This document shows, one piece after another, positions 27,156 through 40,440 of a stretch of DNA of 64,000 nt. Origin of the DNA: Burhinus oedicnemus (taxonomy: Eukaryota; Chordata; Aves; Charadriiformes; Burhinidae); the NCBI GenBank assembly GCA_008921705.1, contig VFFE01009068.1, positions 2,589,965 through 2,653,964 of the forward strand, written 5' to 3'. The translations under genes were made by a program, and so were the position numbers. Every line of letters begins with the position of its first letter. The stretch's first letter is position 1. Below the pieces are notes generated by a model. It saw only the letters and a list, made by a program, of their open reading frames with translations, did not search any database and had not been told where the DNA came from.

Positions 27156-28328
27156 ATAAGTTAGAGAATATAATAAATAAAATAAGTAAATTTTTACAAT
27201 ACAGATAAGTGACACACTGTATAGTTTGCATTTTCTTCTAGACTGACTTACAGAAAAATTTTTGGCAGTTTTGCAAAAATAAGAAAATTTCTCTTTCAGT
27301 GGAGTCTTTTAATTAATAAACCTTTGCATAGAATAAAAGTAGGTTCTTAAGACACAGGTAATGTGTCAGATGGAATTTGTTCTTCAGGCTTGGATTATTT
27401 AAGCAGAATTTATATGGCACTATAGAGAACTGAATCAAATCATAGAAATCCTGTATATATTGTAAGTTATGGACACATTCATATTTCACATCTCATTAAG
27501 CTTCACTGTGTAAGAATATTGGTATGCCTTCTTTTTAATAAAAATGTCACACCTATGTACTAACAAGCAAAAGAAAAATATGTTCCACAGCTCAAGCCTA
27601 AATAATTTCTGCTCAAATGGAGCAGTTTAATTATAAATTTGAATGGCAATTGTCTCTGCTGGATTGTCCCAGTGCAATTTTTTAAAAACGTGTTGAGTTT
27701 ACATGAAGTTATATTCTAGCTATAGCATTTACTTGCAAGATTTACTCATGTTTTTAATGGATAAAAAAATGTTCTTAAGAATCAGCAGAGAATACAGTAT
27801 AATAGATAAATAAATTAAAGAGCTTTTTAATTTGGAACAGAAATGATGGTACGTCTGTGGTAAGATCTCGGTTTTCTATAGCTGTAGATGTACTTAGGTT
27901 CTATACTGACAAGATGAAAGAACAGCCACCTCCACTGTTGCTACTGGGGACAGAGAAGGGAGTGAAGAGCATAGAGTCATTTTACCCCACAGACAAAGGG
28001 CAGCAAGGTTATTGCTACAAAGACCTTGGAAGAGGGAATAAGCAGGAAGCGAGGTAGAAGAGCTGTGTCTGGGTGAGTTTATATTCCATCCCTTTTCTGA
28101 TAGAGCTGCTCAATGAAACAATAGAGGTGTTAATTTGTTCCTAATCCTTCTGCATATGGTTCTTCCAGAAGTCCTGGTGAAAATAATTTACAAGAGTAAA
28201 ATCTCTCCAGGCTCCAGGGAAGCCTAATTGTGTCCATAAAGCTTAAATCTTGGCCTCAAGAAAGTCAATGGCAGAACTCCCATTGTCTCCAATTTTATTC
28301 AGTAATAATTAGGGCCTTGCAAGTACTG

Positions 28329-28378
28329 GCAGGGTACTCTCCTGCAGAGTAGTAGCAGGGTACTCTCCTGCAGAGTGA
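28329..28378. repeat. 26-bp tandem duplication
   Basis: Two adjacent copies of a 26-bp unit beginning GCAGGGTACTCTCCTGCAGA are seen, nearly identical, each holding a short CTGCAG palindrome. Confidence 0.85.
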
Positions 28379-28504
28379 GAGTAAACATTTTCTTTTGTTT
28401 CAATTCACACAGTAAGGTAAATATTCTTTCCACTTGTAAGTTTTAACAAACTGAAGACCTCAAAACAGGAACAATAAAAGTCTTTTCTTGTGTGGAAATC
28501 ATTC

Positions 28505-28521
28505 ACTCTCTCTCTCTCTCT
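28505..28521 (+). repeat. (CT)n microsatellite
   Basis: About eight to nine CT units occur in a row. Confidence 0.9.
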
Positions 28522-29742
28522 GATTTTCCAGAACCTCAAATAATTCTATTTGATTGCTTCAAGATTCAAGAGATGGGGTAAAGTTGATCAAATAACACTT
28601 TTTCCAATATTAACAATAAACCTTCAGTTAGATAGAAATTACTGTGAAATCCTTCCGCTGGTAAACGAGTTACTTGTTATGTGCAACGGTTTTATCCATT
28701 TATTAATGTTCGCAGAAGTAAGGCTTCTTTCACTGACAATTGTTGCAGCTATTGATCGCTAAATTCACCTGGATTTGCAGTAGCTGTTAATTATGATCAA
28801 GGAAGTTATATTCACAATGGGAAGCACTTTTTAGCAATTTTCCTAAAAAATATTCCTTCGGTGTGATAGATGACTTGCAAATTCATACACTTTGAATGTA
28901 AGAACAGACTTAGCTATTAAATAATAATAAATTCATTGGCTTCATCCTTCTAAGCATCAAACATCATCTATTTCCTTTGCTGTCTGCCTTTAAGTTTTCA
29001 TGGATTTGCAACACAGTTCTCAAGTTCATCATCTTACGACACTTGCTCCAAATACAGAAGCCAGGATTGAGAAACACGTTTGTGACTCTAAAAAGACAAT
29101 GTAAACATGACTTATGATAAAGAACAATTTTCTGCTCTGTTCTGACAATTTTACTCACTGAATAATAGAGAACCTGTACTCTGAATACGGCATTTTAAGA
29201 AAACATACAATCTAGAGAGAGATTAATTTTAACTATACCGGAAAAACATATGTATAGAAACTACATATTTGTTAATGAGATGGTACACTGGTACCTATTT
29301 AGAATTAGATCAGTTAATCCTAAACAAATTAGCATCTGCTTGTTAATGAAACTCTTACTCTAGCAATATTTGCACCATAAATTGAACTGAATTTAACAAT
29401 AAAGGATAACGTAGCCTAATTTACATAGGATGGTAAGTCAATTACTGCAAGAATCCAATTCATTCAGGTAGATAATATACAAACAGCGCACTTTTTGCTT
29501 AAACCAAATCAAAGAATGAACAGGTAATTACACTTATTGACTACTGAATTTGTCAGAAATGAGCAAGCCAGGAAACAGTAGTTATTTCTGTTGTTCACCT
29601 TTTTTTGAGGGGAAAATACTCTAGATACACAAATTACAGAATCTGTGGAAAGCTAGTGTTTCTAATTCCACTAACAAATTGATTAATAAAATATTTCTTT
29701 TCAGTGCAAAGTTGTTTCTTAGTAAACCTCATTTCTTTCCAG

Positions 29743-29826
29743 GATATCTGATGGTGATCGGTCTTTTGCAGAATTGTATTGTATAGATTCAGTGCGGTGA
29801 AAACTGCCGTACAAGAGTGTTCTCTT
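29743..29826 (+). other. Exon-like segment B, related to 22807-22867
   Basis: An 84-nt segment lies between TTTCTTTCCAG and a consensus donor, GTAAGT (29827-29832). Its first part aligns without gaps to segment A near 22.8 kb, with differences mostly transitions. Both signals are on the plus strand, antisense to CDH12, so it could be an exon of an antisense non-coding transcript. It could equally be an old repeat that happens to carry splice-like ends. Confidence 0.3.
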
Positions 29827-32754
29827 GTAAGTATTGCTTACAGCAATCGAAGAATATTGCTTTCTAGCACTGAGTCAAGCTATATTTTTCTATATCATTC
29901 AGGAAGCAAGATCTACCTCCTGGACCGTGACCATAGTGTGGGACTGTATGACATAGGAGGTGCAGCTTCTGGAAACACAGTGTGCAAGCCACCTGTGGAA
30001 AGACATGCAAGGCTGTACTCTGTAGTATTGCACTGTATTTATGTATAGGGGATAATATGTAACTGCCAAAACCCACACCCACAGCAGGGCACAGGTCTAT
30101 TTGTACCAGCCGTGTGCCCCACAGAGCTTGTTCTGTTAAAGGAACAATGGGGAGTTTGACTCAATAAGAACAGAAAAAGAAAAAGGCTTTATGCAGAGCT
30201 TCCCAATCCTACCCTCACCTTCCACACCTGCACGGGGAAATAACCATTCTTGTTGAGCTGCTATGAGATCCAATTTAGAGCTACATCCTTTAATCTAAAA
30301 CTAAGTCTTTTGAGAGGCTGGCTTAAGGGTATAAATAGAATACAGTATTCACGTGTAGTGGGCCTTTTTAAGCTTTCAGAATAGATTCATCCCTTGCTGC
30401 CATCCAGCTGGCCTTGTTTTGAGTGCTGCAAAATATGCTTTGAAAAATCATCTAGCACAGGTAAAGGAAAATATTTAAGCAAAACCAAGCTTTTGATTTA
30501 TTATACGTGTGCCTTAAAAGTGCATATTTTTCATTTTAACGATACATTTACAGGAAGCAAGAATTGGTGTTGTGGGACGCCAAACACCTGTCACAATAAA
30601 ATTTCATACTATGGAATCATGAATAAACTATGTCCCAGCACACTTACAGCGTTATCAGGATGATGTTCTTCTGTAAGAAGTCAACTGAATACTACATTTT
30701 CTATAAGTGTTCTTTTAAAATGGATAAAATTTATGAGACGATCCTGCTAAAGAATTTGATATTCATAAATACATTAAGGTTTCTTTGCTAATTTGTTCAT
30801 TACCTTAATGACCTAGTTAGACTAGTCTTAGCCAGCATGATTAACAAGCCATTATTACACCAATGTCCCATAAGATAAAATAATCTTAAAATTAGTTTAT
30901 TTTAAATAGTAGTTCTGAGTAGTGGAGTTTTCATTACTGGAACAGCTGTTACCTGGAGCAACAGTAATTTACTTTCTTCTTAATTTGATACCCCAGCTGT
31001 AGCTAGTAGCAGTGTAGCATTTCTGACTTCCTGAAGCACCTATTTTTTAGTCAACTGTGTTAGTACTGTGGACTCCTGGTGACAATTTTAGGGCTTGTGT
31101 GACTCCTTTATTATCAGCACCATGAAACTGACCATGGAATATGGATTCCCTGGGATTTTTCTTTTTTAATAAAAACTCTAATATTTAGCCTTGTAAAGAT
31201 AAAACTACACAAATTCATTCTTAAGTGTGAGATGAATGTGAAAAGGAGTCGGTATTTTAGAAGAGAAAACAATGGGAAAAGAGAATGGGGGAAGAGAGGG
31301 AAGACCTCTCTTCATCCCACAAATAAAAAATTGTGTTGTTCATACACATGAAAGAACCTCAGAAATGCTGATTAACCCCTCCTCTCAAAAAAATTCTGAT
31401 ACATGCCCTCTCTACTGAAGCAAGTTTGCCCTCAAAAGGCACTGTTTTCCTTTTTAAGAAAGAGCAGCAAGAAACATTTTCGGAAGACAGAAAAAAATGA
31501 TACAGAGTGGCTCTCCAACTTGCCCGTGATCTGTGAATGTCATGACTTTGATTGGCAGATGAATAGGTGTTTCAGCCAGGCTGGGCTGTACAAAGCACAG
31601 CTAAGAAGAGATACATGCCTGTTTATAAAGAGGTTATAAAGGAGCGGTTACGTATCTCAGCTGGAGGATATTTCTCCCCGTGGTTGCAGTGCAGCGTTCT
31701 AACGTACATCCCTCCTCAACATAGCAACGCAGGCACACCAGAACCACTGAGGGAAGGTTGTAAGGTGTTTCCAGACGACTTCCCAAAAGTGCAAATAAAC
31801 ATTACTGACTACGTTTTGTGGGCTGATCCTGCTCCTACACTTACCTCTCTCTCACAGAAGTTTCTGTGTTGTGCTACACCAGGGCAGCAGATACCAGCTC
31901 TTTCACTACTTTGTCCACAAGAACTCCTACATTTCCTTGCTGAGCAGTACTGCCTACTGTGAAAAGGATGGAAAAGCATTTTTCCCTGTGGACAGGCAAA
32001 GTAATAAACTAGTCATGACAACAGAAAATTAGCAGCACATATCAGCACTGCAGGGTGTATATAGGATTTGAGTTCCTGGAGGTATTATGGACTTTGACAC
32101 AGGGAACTTAATGATCTTCAGGTTCTACAAACCCACATTCATATAAGAGATATAGATGATAACTGTACACCAATTTACAGAGGGCATTATCAACCCTACT
32201 TAGAGAAAGGGAAACAAAGAAATAAAAGGCTACAAAGTAGCTCAGTGGTACAATTTGTAAACAGAATTCAGTGAAAATGTAGTGACTTTAATGGCAGTAC
32301 TCTATCTTTTAGTTGCCTTCCAGCACAATAGCAGCTGTAGATGAGCATTAAGTTTGCTTGTCATTCAAGCCACAGAACCCCAAACAAAGATCAGAGAAGT
32401 GAAGCAGAATAATCTAACTTTCTACAACTTCAGATGGGAACACCTAAGAAATGATCAATCCCAGTAACCCTAGCCGATTCTGAAAAAGAACAGAGATGAT
32501 GATCTTGACAGAGGACACCAACTAAAGCAAACTTGTCCTCCTTCCATATGAAACTGGGCCAGTTCAATGAAGGTTTAAGGAGGTCAAGACAGTGGAAACA
32601 GAGGGCCTATGAAGAGAAAATTTGGATCATTTATCAGCACAAAAGTAAATAAGCAAATGAAGTTTCTCCAGCTGCCAGTTTTACACATACAAACATACAC
32701 CCACATGTTTTCCATATGCTTGTTTTAGTTTAGTTCTTTTCCTGGTGAGAGATG

Positions 32755-32797
32755 GAAGAGAAAAAAGAGAAAAGAAGAAGGAAAAAAAAGAAGAATA
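32755..32797 (+). repeat. Purine-rich (GAA-rich) low-complexity tract
   Basis: About 43 bases consist almost entirely of A and G (AGAGAAAAAAGAGAAAAGAA and onward). Low complexity, no further function seen. Confidence 0.8.
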
Positions 32798-33691
32798 TGA
32801 TCAAACATGTGTAAATCATATGCATTACTAATGGATGTTGCAAAACAGCTAGCAAATGTTTCCAAAAGAAAGGGAAATGAATTTTACATAGCCAAGTATT
32901 TTAAAAATACGCATTTTATGAGAATCTTAAAGGAAAAAACAGATGGCATTTTAGACTGAGTTCTACATACAAGATTTCTCTATCACAGATTGTGAATAAT
33001 GTATGCATCCTTTCTCATCTCTTTCATATATAAAAAGTTTTGAAATATTAATTTTTGTAGTTTAGAAAAAAATTACAGTGAATATTTTCATGAGCACGTA
33101 TTCAGGAGAAAAGTACTGGCCTTCACAACAATAAGTATACTGTTAAGAGTATAAAACAATATTTAGAAAATGAATTCTGTTCTTTATAACTCCTTTTACC
33201 TTTTTTCATACCAAAATTTTTCTCTTTAAAAATTTATTTTTGAGTTGGAGTATTCTAATTTTTTTTCCATTTAAAACAAAATAACTAGACTTCATGTTAT
33301 CTTTCATTATTGCAGAGAAAAAATCTATTTAAATAGAACATATCTCCTAAACCAAATACATCAGCAAATAATTTTCCATTTCTGTCATGATTCTTATAAC
33401 TTTGCATTGCCTGTTTCATGTCTTATCAATCTGTTAAGATCAAATAAAAATTTATTAAAATGGGAATCTCTCAATGACTTCAACATATATTTGATCTATC
33501 TCATCATTTGTATTGTTATTTGTATGTTTTTTTCACATTGCAAAAAGTAATAGCTGAAGGTGTTCTAACACAAATAAGAGAGAATTAATCAAAAAAGAAG
33601 GCATATGGGCAAATGCAACTTTTACTGAGGCTTTATTTTGTACTTGTAGTCCACCTGTAGACCTCACATGCGTGTCACAGACATTTCTGTG

Positions 33692-33730
33692 AATACATAC
33701 ATGTATACATACACACATGCATATATATAC
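33692..33730 (+). repeat. ATAC/ACAT-rich degenerate microsatellite
   Basis: An imperfect run of ATAC, ACAC and ATAT units, as in other old CA/TA-type microsatellites. Confidence 0.75.
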
Positions 33731-36416
33731 TAGATTCCATGAATATAGTTTGGGAATTATTCGTTTAAAAAGTGATTCAACAGCACAGCAGGATATACAC
33801 GAGTAAGCAATGGAAATTTTTGCTCAGGCATCTCTCTTGCCTCTATACCTTGGAAGCTCATTTCTTTTAACTCAATAGCCTGTCTTTGCTCTAATTTTGT
33901 GCAAACCAGGTAAAGACTTATTTTCTAGTACCTAGACTTTTCAAGGATTGTAGGCTATGAGAGGTGTACATTACAAGCATGAAAATATGACATATTTATG
34001 CATATAAATTGCATAAATATAAATCTTAATGTAAGTATCATAAAGAGCTACTTCAAAACTGAGATCATACTCTCCTACTTTATCCTACTATTCTGCATAA
34101 CTTCTTCCTCACTTTCAGACACCTGACTGTATAAATCACTTCTGCTTAGTCGTTCTTTTTAAAAGGATTGGAAAATTTAACTAAAATTTAGGGAAAGAAG
34201 GCTGACTAAACATGCCAGCACTCTCCTAGCATTAGGTAATTTCTCCATACTTATTTTTTATTAGACACAAATGTACCTGTGTTAGCAAGTAACGTGAACC
34301 AGTAAGAGTGGATCTGTAGAATGAAGCAGCTAAGGAATGATGCCCACAATAAATGCAGCTCAGGGTTTTTTTGCTGCTGACAAGATCTCATCTGGTTCGA
34401 TGGACTAAGTGCCAATTCATGTAGTGCATCTTCTTGGCTTATTTTAATCCAAAAGTGATCTAGTTTGTACTCTTCAAGACCTTTCCTGATGTGAACAAAA
34501 GTACAGTAAATCTGAATGATCAACAGATTTGCCTCAAAACTGCATTTTAGATCAGAACAAAAACGCCCATGGAGATTGGCCAGCTGTTGGATAACGCACA
34601 AATGCCACGAGTCTGAAACACAGTCAAGACTTCATTATTTGAGAAGAATAGTATCCACTTCTTTATTTTGAAAGAATCAAAATAATTTTTAGGAAAGGTC
34701 CAATTGATTTTTTTGGACACAGCTCAAAATGGAAGTGGGCTGTAGTTTATGTTTGTATTGCATTGTGAACAAAGGCAATTTCTCTTGAAGTAAAGACACA
34801 CAGCTCTCATCAGCTAGTTAGAAAATTAGTGGTAGCATAACGTGAACTGGAATTTAATAGGAAAAAATGAAAATTTACTTTAAAATCCCTGAATCTGAAG
34901 ATCAATTTTCTGAAAAAGGTTTGTGTTAATAAAGTCTGTCAAAACGTGTTGGGTATTGACAGCATTTAGACAAAATGTCACCATTACCTTTCTTTGTAGG
35001 TATTGTTTTAGGTCCTTGCTCATCTTGTCCTTTGGTTTATAACAGTCATGAGTATTAAGACTATAAATGACTTTCAGCTATTTAAATAAATGATCATGAT
35101 ACAATGCCAATGGCTTTGCAAAGTCCTTGCATAATTTTGCCTATATTTATCTTTGTTACTTACTTTTTTCCTGCAGTTTGAGCTACATTACTGGAGATAA
35201 ACTACTGAAGCAAATAACTTCTGCACATTTATCTAACTCATCGCGTACCGACTGTCCATCATTAACAAACACAGCAATAGAGCCCACACAAACACACAGA
35301 ATGAAACAGTCTTTGGTTCCTGTCTTGTGAATATTGGGCAGAGGGGTTGCAGGCTTTTTTCCCCCCAAATAATAATATTTTATATTTTCCTCAATAATGC
35401 AAAATTATCTGTATAATGCATAAAATGTGATCAAATTCAGTACACATTTCTTATTATCTTGTATAGCCTATAGGAAAAGTCATGCCAAGAGGCTAATTAC
35501 TTATACCATTATTTTTTACAAGTTTTTAACTACTGATACTTGGAGATAATTAAAGAAAACGAGCAGCCTGTCAGAATTATTTAATACACAGAGGAAGCCA
35601 TTACTTCAGAATTAGTGTCTGGGGCTGGGCTCCCCAAAGAAACAAGTTAACACTCTATTCCAAGAGACACAAGTGAAGAAGCATAAAGCATAATGCAAAA
35701 AGATTATTATGAGTTTAAGAGCACAATACTTTTGATTGCCTGTTTTCTGTGTTATTTTAATAATTCAGTCATCTAGTCTGATGATCCATGAATACAGCAG
35801 GCTAGCGAGGAATTGACAGCATTACCCTTTTCTCCTCTTCCCTCTTTCCCTTGAGCTTACTTCAACTTGCAGTTACAAATTTGACATTATTAATGCCAAG
35901 AATAGGAATGGACTTGGAAGCCAACTCTTTAATCCAAAGAGCATTGCAATAGCTGCATGTAGAGAAATTTAATTAGTAATCCTTTTTTTCATTTCCAGGT
36001 AGTCAGATCTGCCCAGCTCTCTCAGTTACTGTGTTGTTCAGCATAGACAGAACTCCCTACTTATCAATTCAGACAATATCAAAATGTAGACTATTATTTA
36101 TACAAAAAAATCACGTGTGAAAGTAATAGAAAAAATCAGAAAGGTGGACTTTCTAGACTCTAGGGTTTCAATATAATTTTGATAATTACTCTGACAAGTA
36201 ATTCAGTCTTTCCTGTGCTTCAACTCCCTACATATGGAAGACAGCTAATACTTTCTTGCCTCACAGAGCCACTGCTAGGATAATCATTGCAATGTTCAGA
36301 TGCCTTAGCGATGAGGCCTATAAAAGCACCTCTCTGAATCACAGTACTTTATAGAGATGATAATAAGTGTAGAGGACAGAGCAATCCATTTTGTGTAGGA
36401 TCAATTAAAATTTCTT

Positions 36417-36435
36417 AACAACAACAACAACAAAA
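36417..36435 (+). repeat. (CAA)n microsatellite
   Basis: About five CAA units followed by an A-run. Confidence 0.85.
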
Positions 36436-36759
36436 AATTCCTCCAAAACAAAAGAATAGGTTACACATTAATGTATTTTTTAATTGCAATATATTTAATT
36501 TTACTACCCTGGGTAATAAAACTATGCTATAGTTGCTACCAGGCTCATCTGGCAGAATATTACGCTCAGCTTGCTGAAGAAGGAATGATGTAGTAAGCGC
36601 AATTCAGAACCAGGCCTTACAATAGCTTTCAGACACGGCAAATGAAGCATTGCAATGAATATGTCAAAATGGTAAATAAAGTACACCAATCTTTTTTGTA
36701 TCCCACATGAAAGAAGAATTTATTTTTGGTTCTATGTTTTGCTATACAAAAAAGCCAGA

Positions 36760-36964
36760 AAAGGAGGAACTTCTTTCCTTTGAGGGTGGCAGAGCACTGG
36801 AACAGGCTGCCCAGAGAGGTGGTGCAGTCTCCAAGATTGGAGACGTTCCAAACCCGCCTGGATGCCGTCCTGTGCAACCTGCTCTAGGTGTCCCTGCTCT
36901 GGCAGGGGGGTTGGACTAGACGATCTGCAGAGGTCCCTTCCAACCCCTGTGATTCTGTGATTGT
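36760..36964 (+). mobile_element. CR1 LINE 3' end fragment, plus strand
   Basis: About 200 bp matches the last part of a CR1: CACTGGAACAGGCTGCCCAG, then a GGGGGGTTGGACTAGACGA block and a tail GATTCTGTGATTG. The tail uses the TTCTGTGA variant of the terminal repeat, unlike the TTCTATGA tails of the other copies, so it belongs to a different CR1 subfamily. It is one of the two plus-strand CR1 copies in the window. Confidence 0.9.
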
Positions 36965-38477
36965 TTCTAACACGGATAACAAGTGTGTTATTGCCCTTTA
37001 TCTTTTTGATAATATCAAATTCGTCTATCAGCATAGAAATTACTCAAAAGGAGTAAATACTGTACTTCTTTAAAATGCTGCAGTAACATATACCTTTACT
37101 GGAAAGAAATTCTTAGTAAAACTGGTCAGCGTTTCAAGTTTTCAGCATCTTTTTTACAGTTCTTAAACTGCACAAATGTTGTCTGCCAGAATAAATTAGG
37201 CTTACGCAGGAATCTCCTGATTCCAAAAACACTCATCGATTTTTTTTCTCAGACTCTACTACTGGCATCAATTAGGGTTAAACTAGAAGCAGTTACCTGC
37301 TGTTGGGCTGATACAGCTGGATTTGACAAGCAGGAGCTATTAACTGGCTTATATGATAGTCCTGAAAAAGTGCTCAGAGATTCCAGAAACACATTGCACT
37401 AATAACTTCAATAAGATTTTTTCTTGACTTGCTCTTTGGCAGTTTATGCTTAACTTCTCACAATAAGAAAAAACATTGTTAGAGCAATTAGATTGCTCTT
37501 CACCACTTTTTAACTTGTAATGTTTAATTTGCATAAACCATAATACATAAATATCTCTAGGCTACACTTTTTTGACACCATGACTCTTGTTAACTAACCA
37601 AATCTGTATTTTCAACACACCAAAGAAAATGTCTTTGGTTTCTCTTTTATGAAATATTAAAAAACTGTATTGTCTTCAACAGAATAATTCTACATCAACA
37701 CCAAGATACAAGAAAAAAAAATACTCATAATCAGCTGTGATCAACAGCTTACTCGGGCATCACTGAAGAAAAGCAATGACACCAGAAAAAAATGAATAGA
37801 ACAACCCCTGCTGAATGACAAGTGTCATCACCAGGGACTGTGGTTTACTTACCGCCATAGTCACAGGGAGAAAAGGTTTTACTAATTAAAACACATTTAT
37901 TGACATTATCCTCTAAGATATTGGAACAGAAAATTCTCCTTCGTCTTGCTTCACCTTAAGCTTCTTTAAAGGGCAAGTGGAACTGAATTCCAGAAAACTG
38001 GTTTCAAACACCCAAAGCAGTAAAGAAAAAACAAAAGGCTGGTGTACACACTCCTGACAGGCCTAAATTCTTATTCAACCTGCACACAAAACATCTACTC
38101 TCCTTCAATTTATGTGGTATTCATTTTGAATCTAAAGACTGTATGCAAACATATAAAGAACTCTGAAGGTTTTTTGAATTTGCAAGATAAACAAGGACTT
38201 CTTCCACAGAAATAAAGCAGAAAGTATAACAAAAGCTTCCTTTCATTTACTTTTTGCTTTTCAGCTTATCAGGCAGTCAGACTAGCATGACATGATTCCA
38301 ACTCTTATCCACTTTAACAGGTCGTTTTTGTTCCATGAAGCAGATTGCAAAGTATGATTTAAATGACCTATTGCATTTTCCAAGAACGGTATAAGATTTA
38401 AATAAAGAGATAAAAACATCACAGCAAGAAGACATATGGGAATATTTGTGGTTCATATCTGTGTTTTGCAGCCATGT

Positions 38478-38760
38478 TCGAGTTTGGACTTGGGTGCAGG
38501 TACCACTGCGGTTCAAGGGGTTTCACATTCACGTTACAAGTAGATGACGAGCTCGCTTGGGAGGCTTCATTGCACCTGACCGAGTCCCCTCTGGTGTTCA
38601 AGTCGGCCTGAACACAGACTGAGCTGGTTCCTTCTCGCCCGAAGGCAGAGGGAGAATCACACCGGTAGCACGGAAAACGGGGTGCGCAGGCTGCCGCGCA
38701 AGCTCAGCCCCTCAGCTAACAGGACAGCAAGTAGAGCTGCAGCCACACGTGGGGTAAGTG
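38478..38760. promoter_or_regulatory. CpG-rich patch within CDH12 intron (candidate CpG island)
   Basis: Sixteen CpG dinucleotides by hand count fall in about 280 bases, with GC content clearly above 50 percent, while neighbouring kilobases have very few CpGs. Three or four more follow at 38873-38920. The patch includes GACGAGCTCGC, TGCGCAGGCTGCCGCGCAAG and a CACGTG E-box core (38746-38751), the last directly before GGGTAAGTG, a consensus splice donor on the plus strand. A TATA-like A/T stretch lies upstream at about 38391-38415. It may be an alternative or antisense promoter, or an enhancer with CpG content. No coding exon is seen. Confidence 0.4.
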
Positions 38761-39679
38761 TTCAGCACTTAGGCCAACTTTAGAGTTAAGAGATCTTCTG
38801 AGGGGCTTGTAGGGGTCCTGAGAAGGCTCAGATCTTTTTAAGGATCTTTTAAAGGAATACCCTCTGCCAGCTACGTGGACTGGAATCTAAAGAAACGGTG
38901 TGAAACGGCAGGTAGCGAGAGAGCTTGCCAGGTGTAAATATTTGCAACAATATCACAAAGCTCTTGCTAACTGGCTGTTTTTCTCAACATCACATTAGAA
39001 TGCTGATCTGCACTACTGTCTTAAAGCTTTCTAAATTAATATTATTACTAATATAGCCACATCAGCTAAAGAATTAGTACATTGCTAGATGAAGTACTGC
39101 AGATATTTGCATTTTACATATAAGGAGTAACATTTCTATTTTGACTAGGAAAAATAATATTTAAGTAAATATATTTTTATATTTAGAATTGACTCGTTCT
39201 TTGATCATATTCCTGCCTATCAAATTGTTCAAATGACTTTCAATGAAGTTAAATGAGTCACTTTTGGGGACAAGACCAAAATAAACACTTCTCATTTAAA
39301 ATCTCTCATTTACATTTTTTCCTAGGTGGAGGAGAACATCTGTTATTACCAGTGATCCCCACAGAAAAATGGTGTGCTGTGCTGTGTGCAAGTGGCCTCC
39401 AACCCAGAACTCTGTCTCCAGCAAAGGCCAAAAACGGATAATGGGAGAAAAGCATAAGGTTAGAGAAAGCACAGTTCACCACATAATTTCCAAGCCTCCA
39501 GTAATTTGTGGAGACATTAGTGGTGACTCTGTAGTTATTAGCCTTCAGCAGACTGATTTTTCGTTAACTTCTTCACGCTCTTCTCACATACATGAAAAAT
39601 TCTAATATCCACAGCACCTGTGGCAGGGAGTTACCTATTTTGGATTTGTACATTTTTTGAAGAATCACTTTCTTTTATT

Positions 39680-40440
39680 TGCTCTGATGTGCCACCTGTT
39701 GGCTTCATTTCATGTCCCCCATCTTGCATTGGTGAAGGAGGTATTCCTCCCCCTTTAGCCTCACTACTCTGTTCTAGATGTTATGGAGACCTACCATATC
39801 TCCTCCTCTTTGTCTCTTTTCCAGGCTAAGGAATCCCATCTTAGTCATTCCTTACTGAGGAGTCCGTCCAAAGGTACTGATTCCCTTTGCATACTTCTCT
39901 GTACTTTTTCCAGTTCTGTGGAACAAGTGTCCTCATTTGAGACTAGAGATAAATAATTCACACAGTGTTAAAGATATAGGCTCACCAGAAATTTAGGTTC
40001 AAAGCTGTATTAATGACATTATTTTCTTCTGCTGCTGCTAAGAATTTTTAACATCCCACTTGCTTTTTTGGCATTCATCACATACCAAGCAAAGGTGCAT
40101 CAACTATTATAAAACAAGATCTCATTTGAGAGAGATTATAGTTGCCTCAGAGCACAACATTTTATTAATGAATTTAGAATTATCCCCTCCTCCCCCCAGT
40201 ATGTACCTCTTTATATAAAATTTTGTCTATTATTTTAATCCTGGTTCATAAAGTCCTTTTCCCGTTCTTCCCATTCAACCTTTGCCTTTACTAACTCAAA
40301 TATGAACAGCAAACACTGTCAGCTGGATACTCACATCCTTTCCCAGGTCACTTATGACCGTGTTAAATAACACAGGCCCCAGCCTAAATCCTTACTGATA
40401 CTGAAGATAGCACAGGAGTGTCCAGGATGAAACACAGTAA
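39680..40440 (-). mobile_element. Very old CR1/L3-like LINE copy
   Basis: This is a heavily mutated LINE tail on the minus strand. On the plus strand it shows in order the landmarks of ancient sauropsid CR1 copies: a CATTTCATGTCCCC block, CCTACCATATCTCCTCCTC, a TTTTCCAGGCTAAGGAATCC block, CTTCTCTGTACTTTTTCCAG, CCACTTGCTTTTTTGGCATT, and CACTTATGACCGTGTTAAA followed by TAACACAGGCCCCAG, the last matching the LFNIFxxDL-coding region. No frame is open. It is far more diverged than the other CR1 copies. Confidence 0.7.

Noticed and set aside
26826..27215. 129-codon minus-strand frame
   Set aside because: It lies almost wholly inside the solo LTR and resembles no retroviral or host protein. LTRs are not expected to code.
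31567..31962. 131-codon plus-strand frame in the CDH12 intron
   Set aside because: No family resemblance. It reads like random translation and overlaps another frame of similar quality.
34000..34020. Short palindrome ATTTATGC ... GCATAAAT
   Set aside because: An 8-bp stem in AT-rich DNA is expected by chance.
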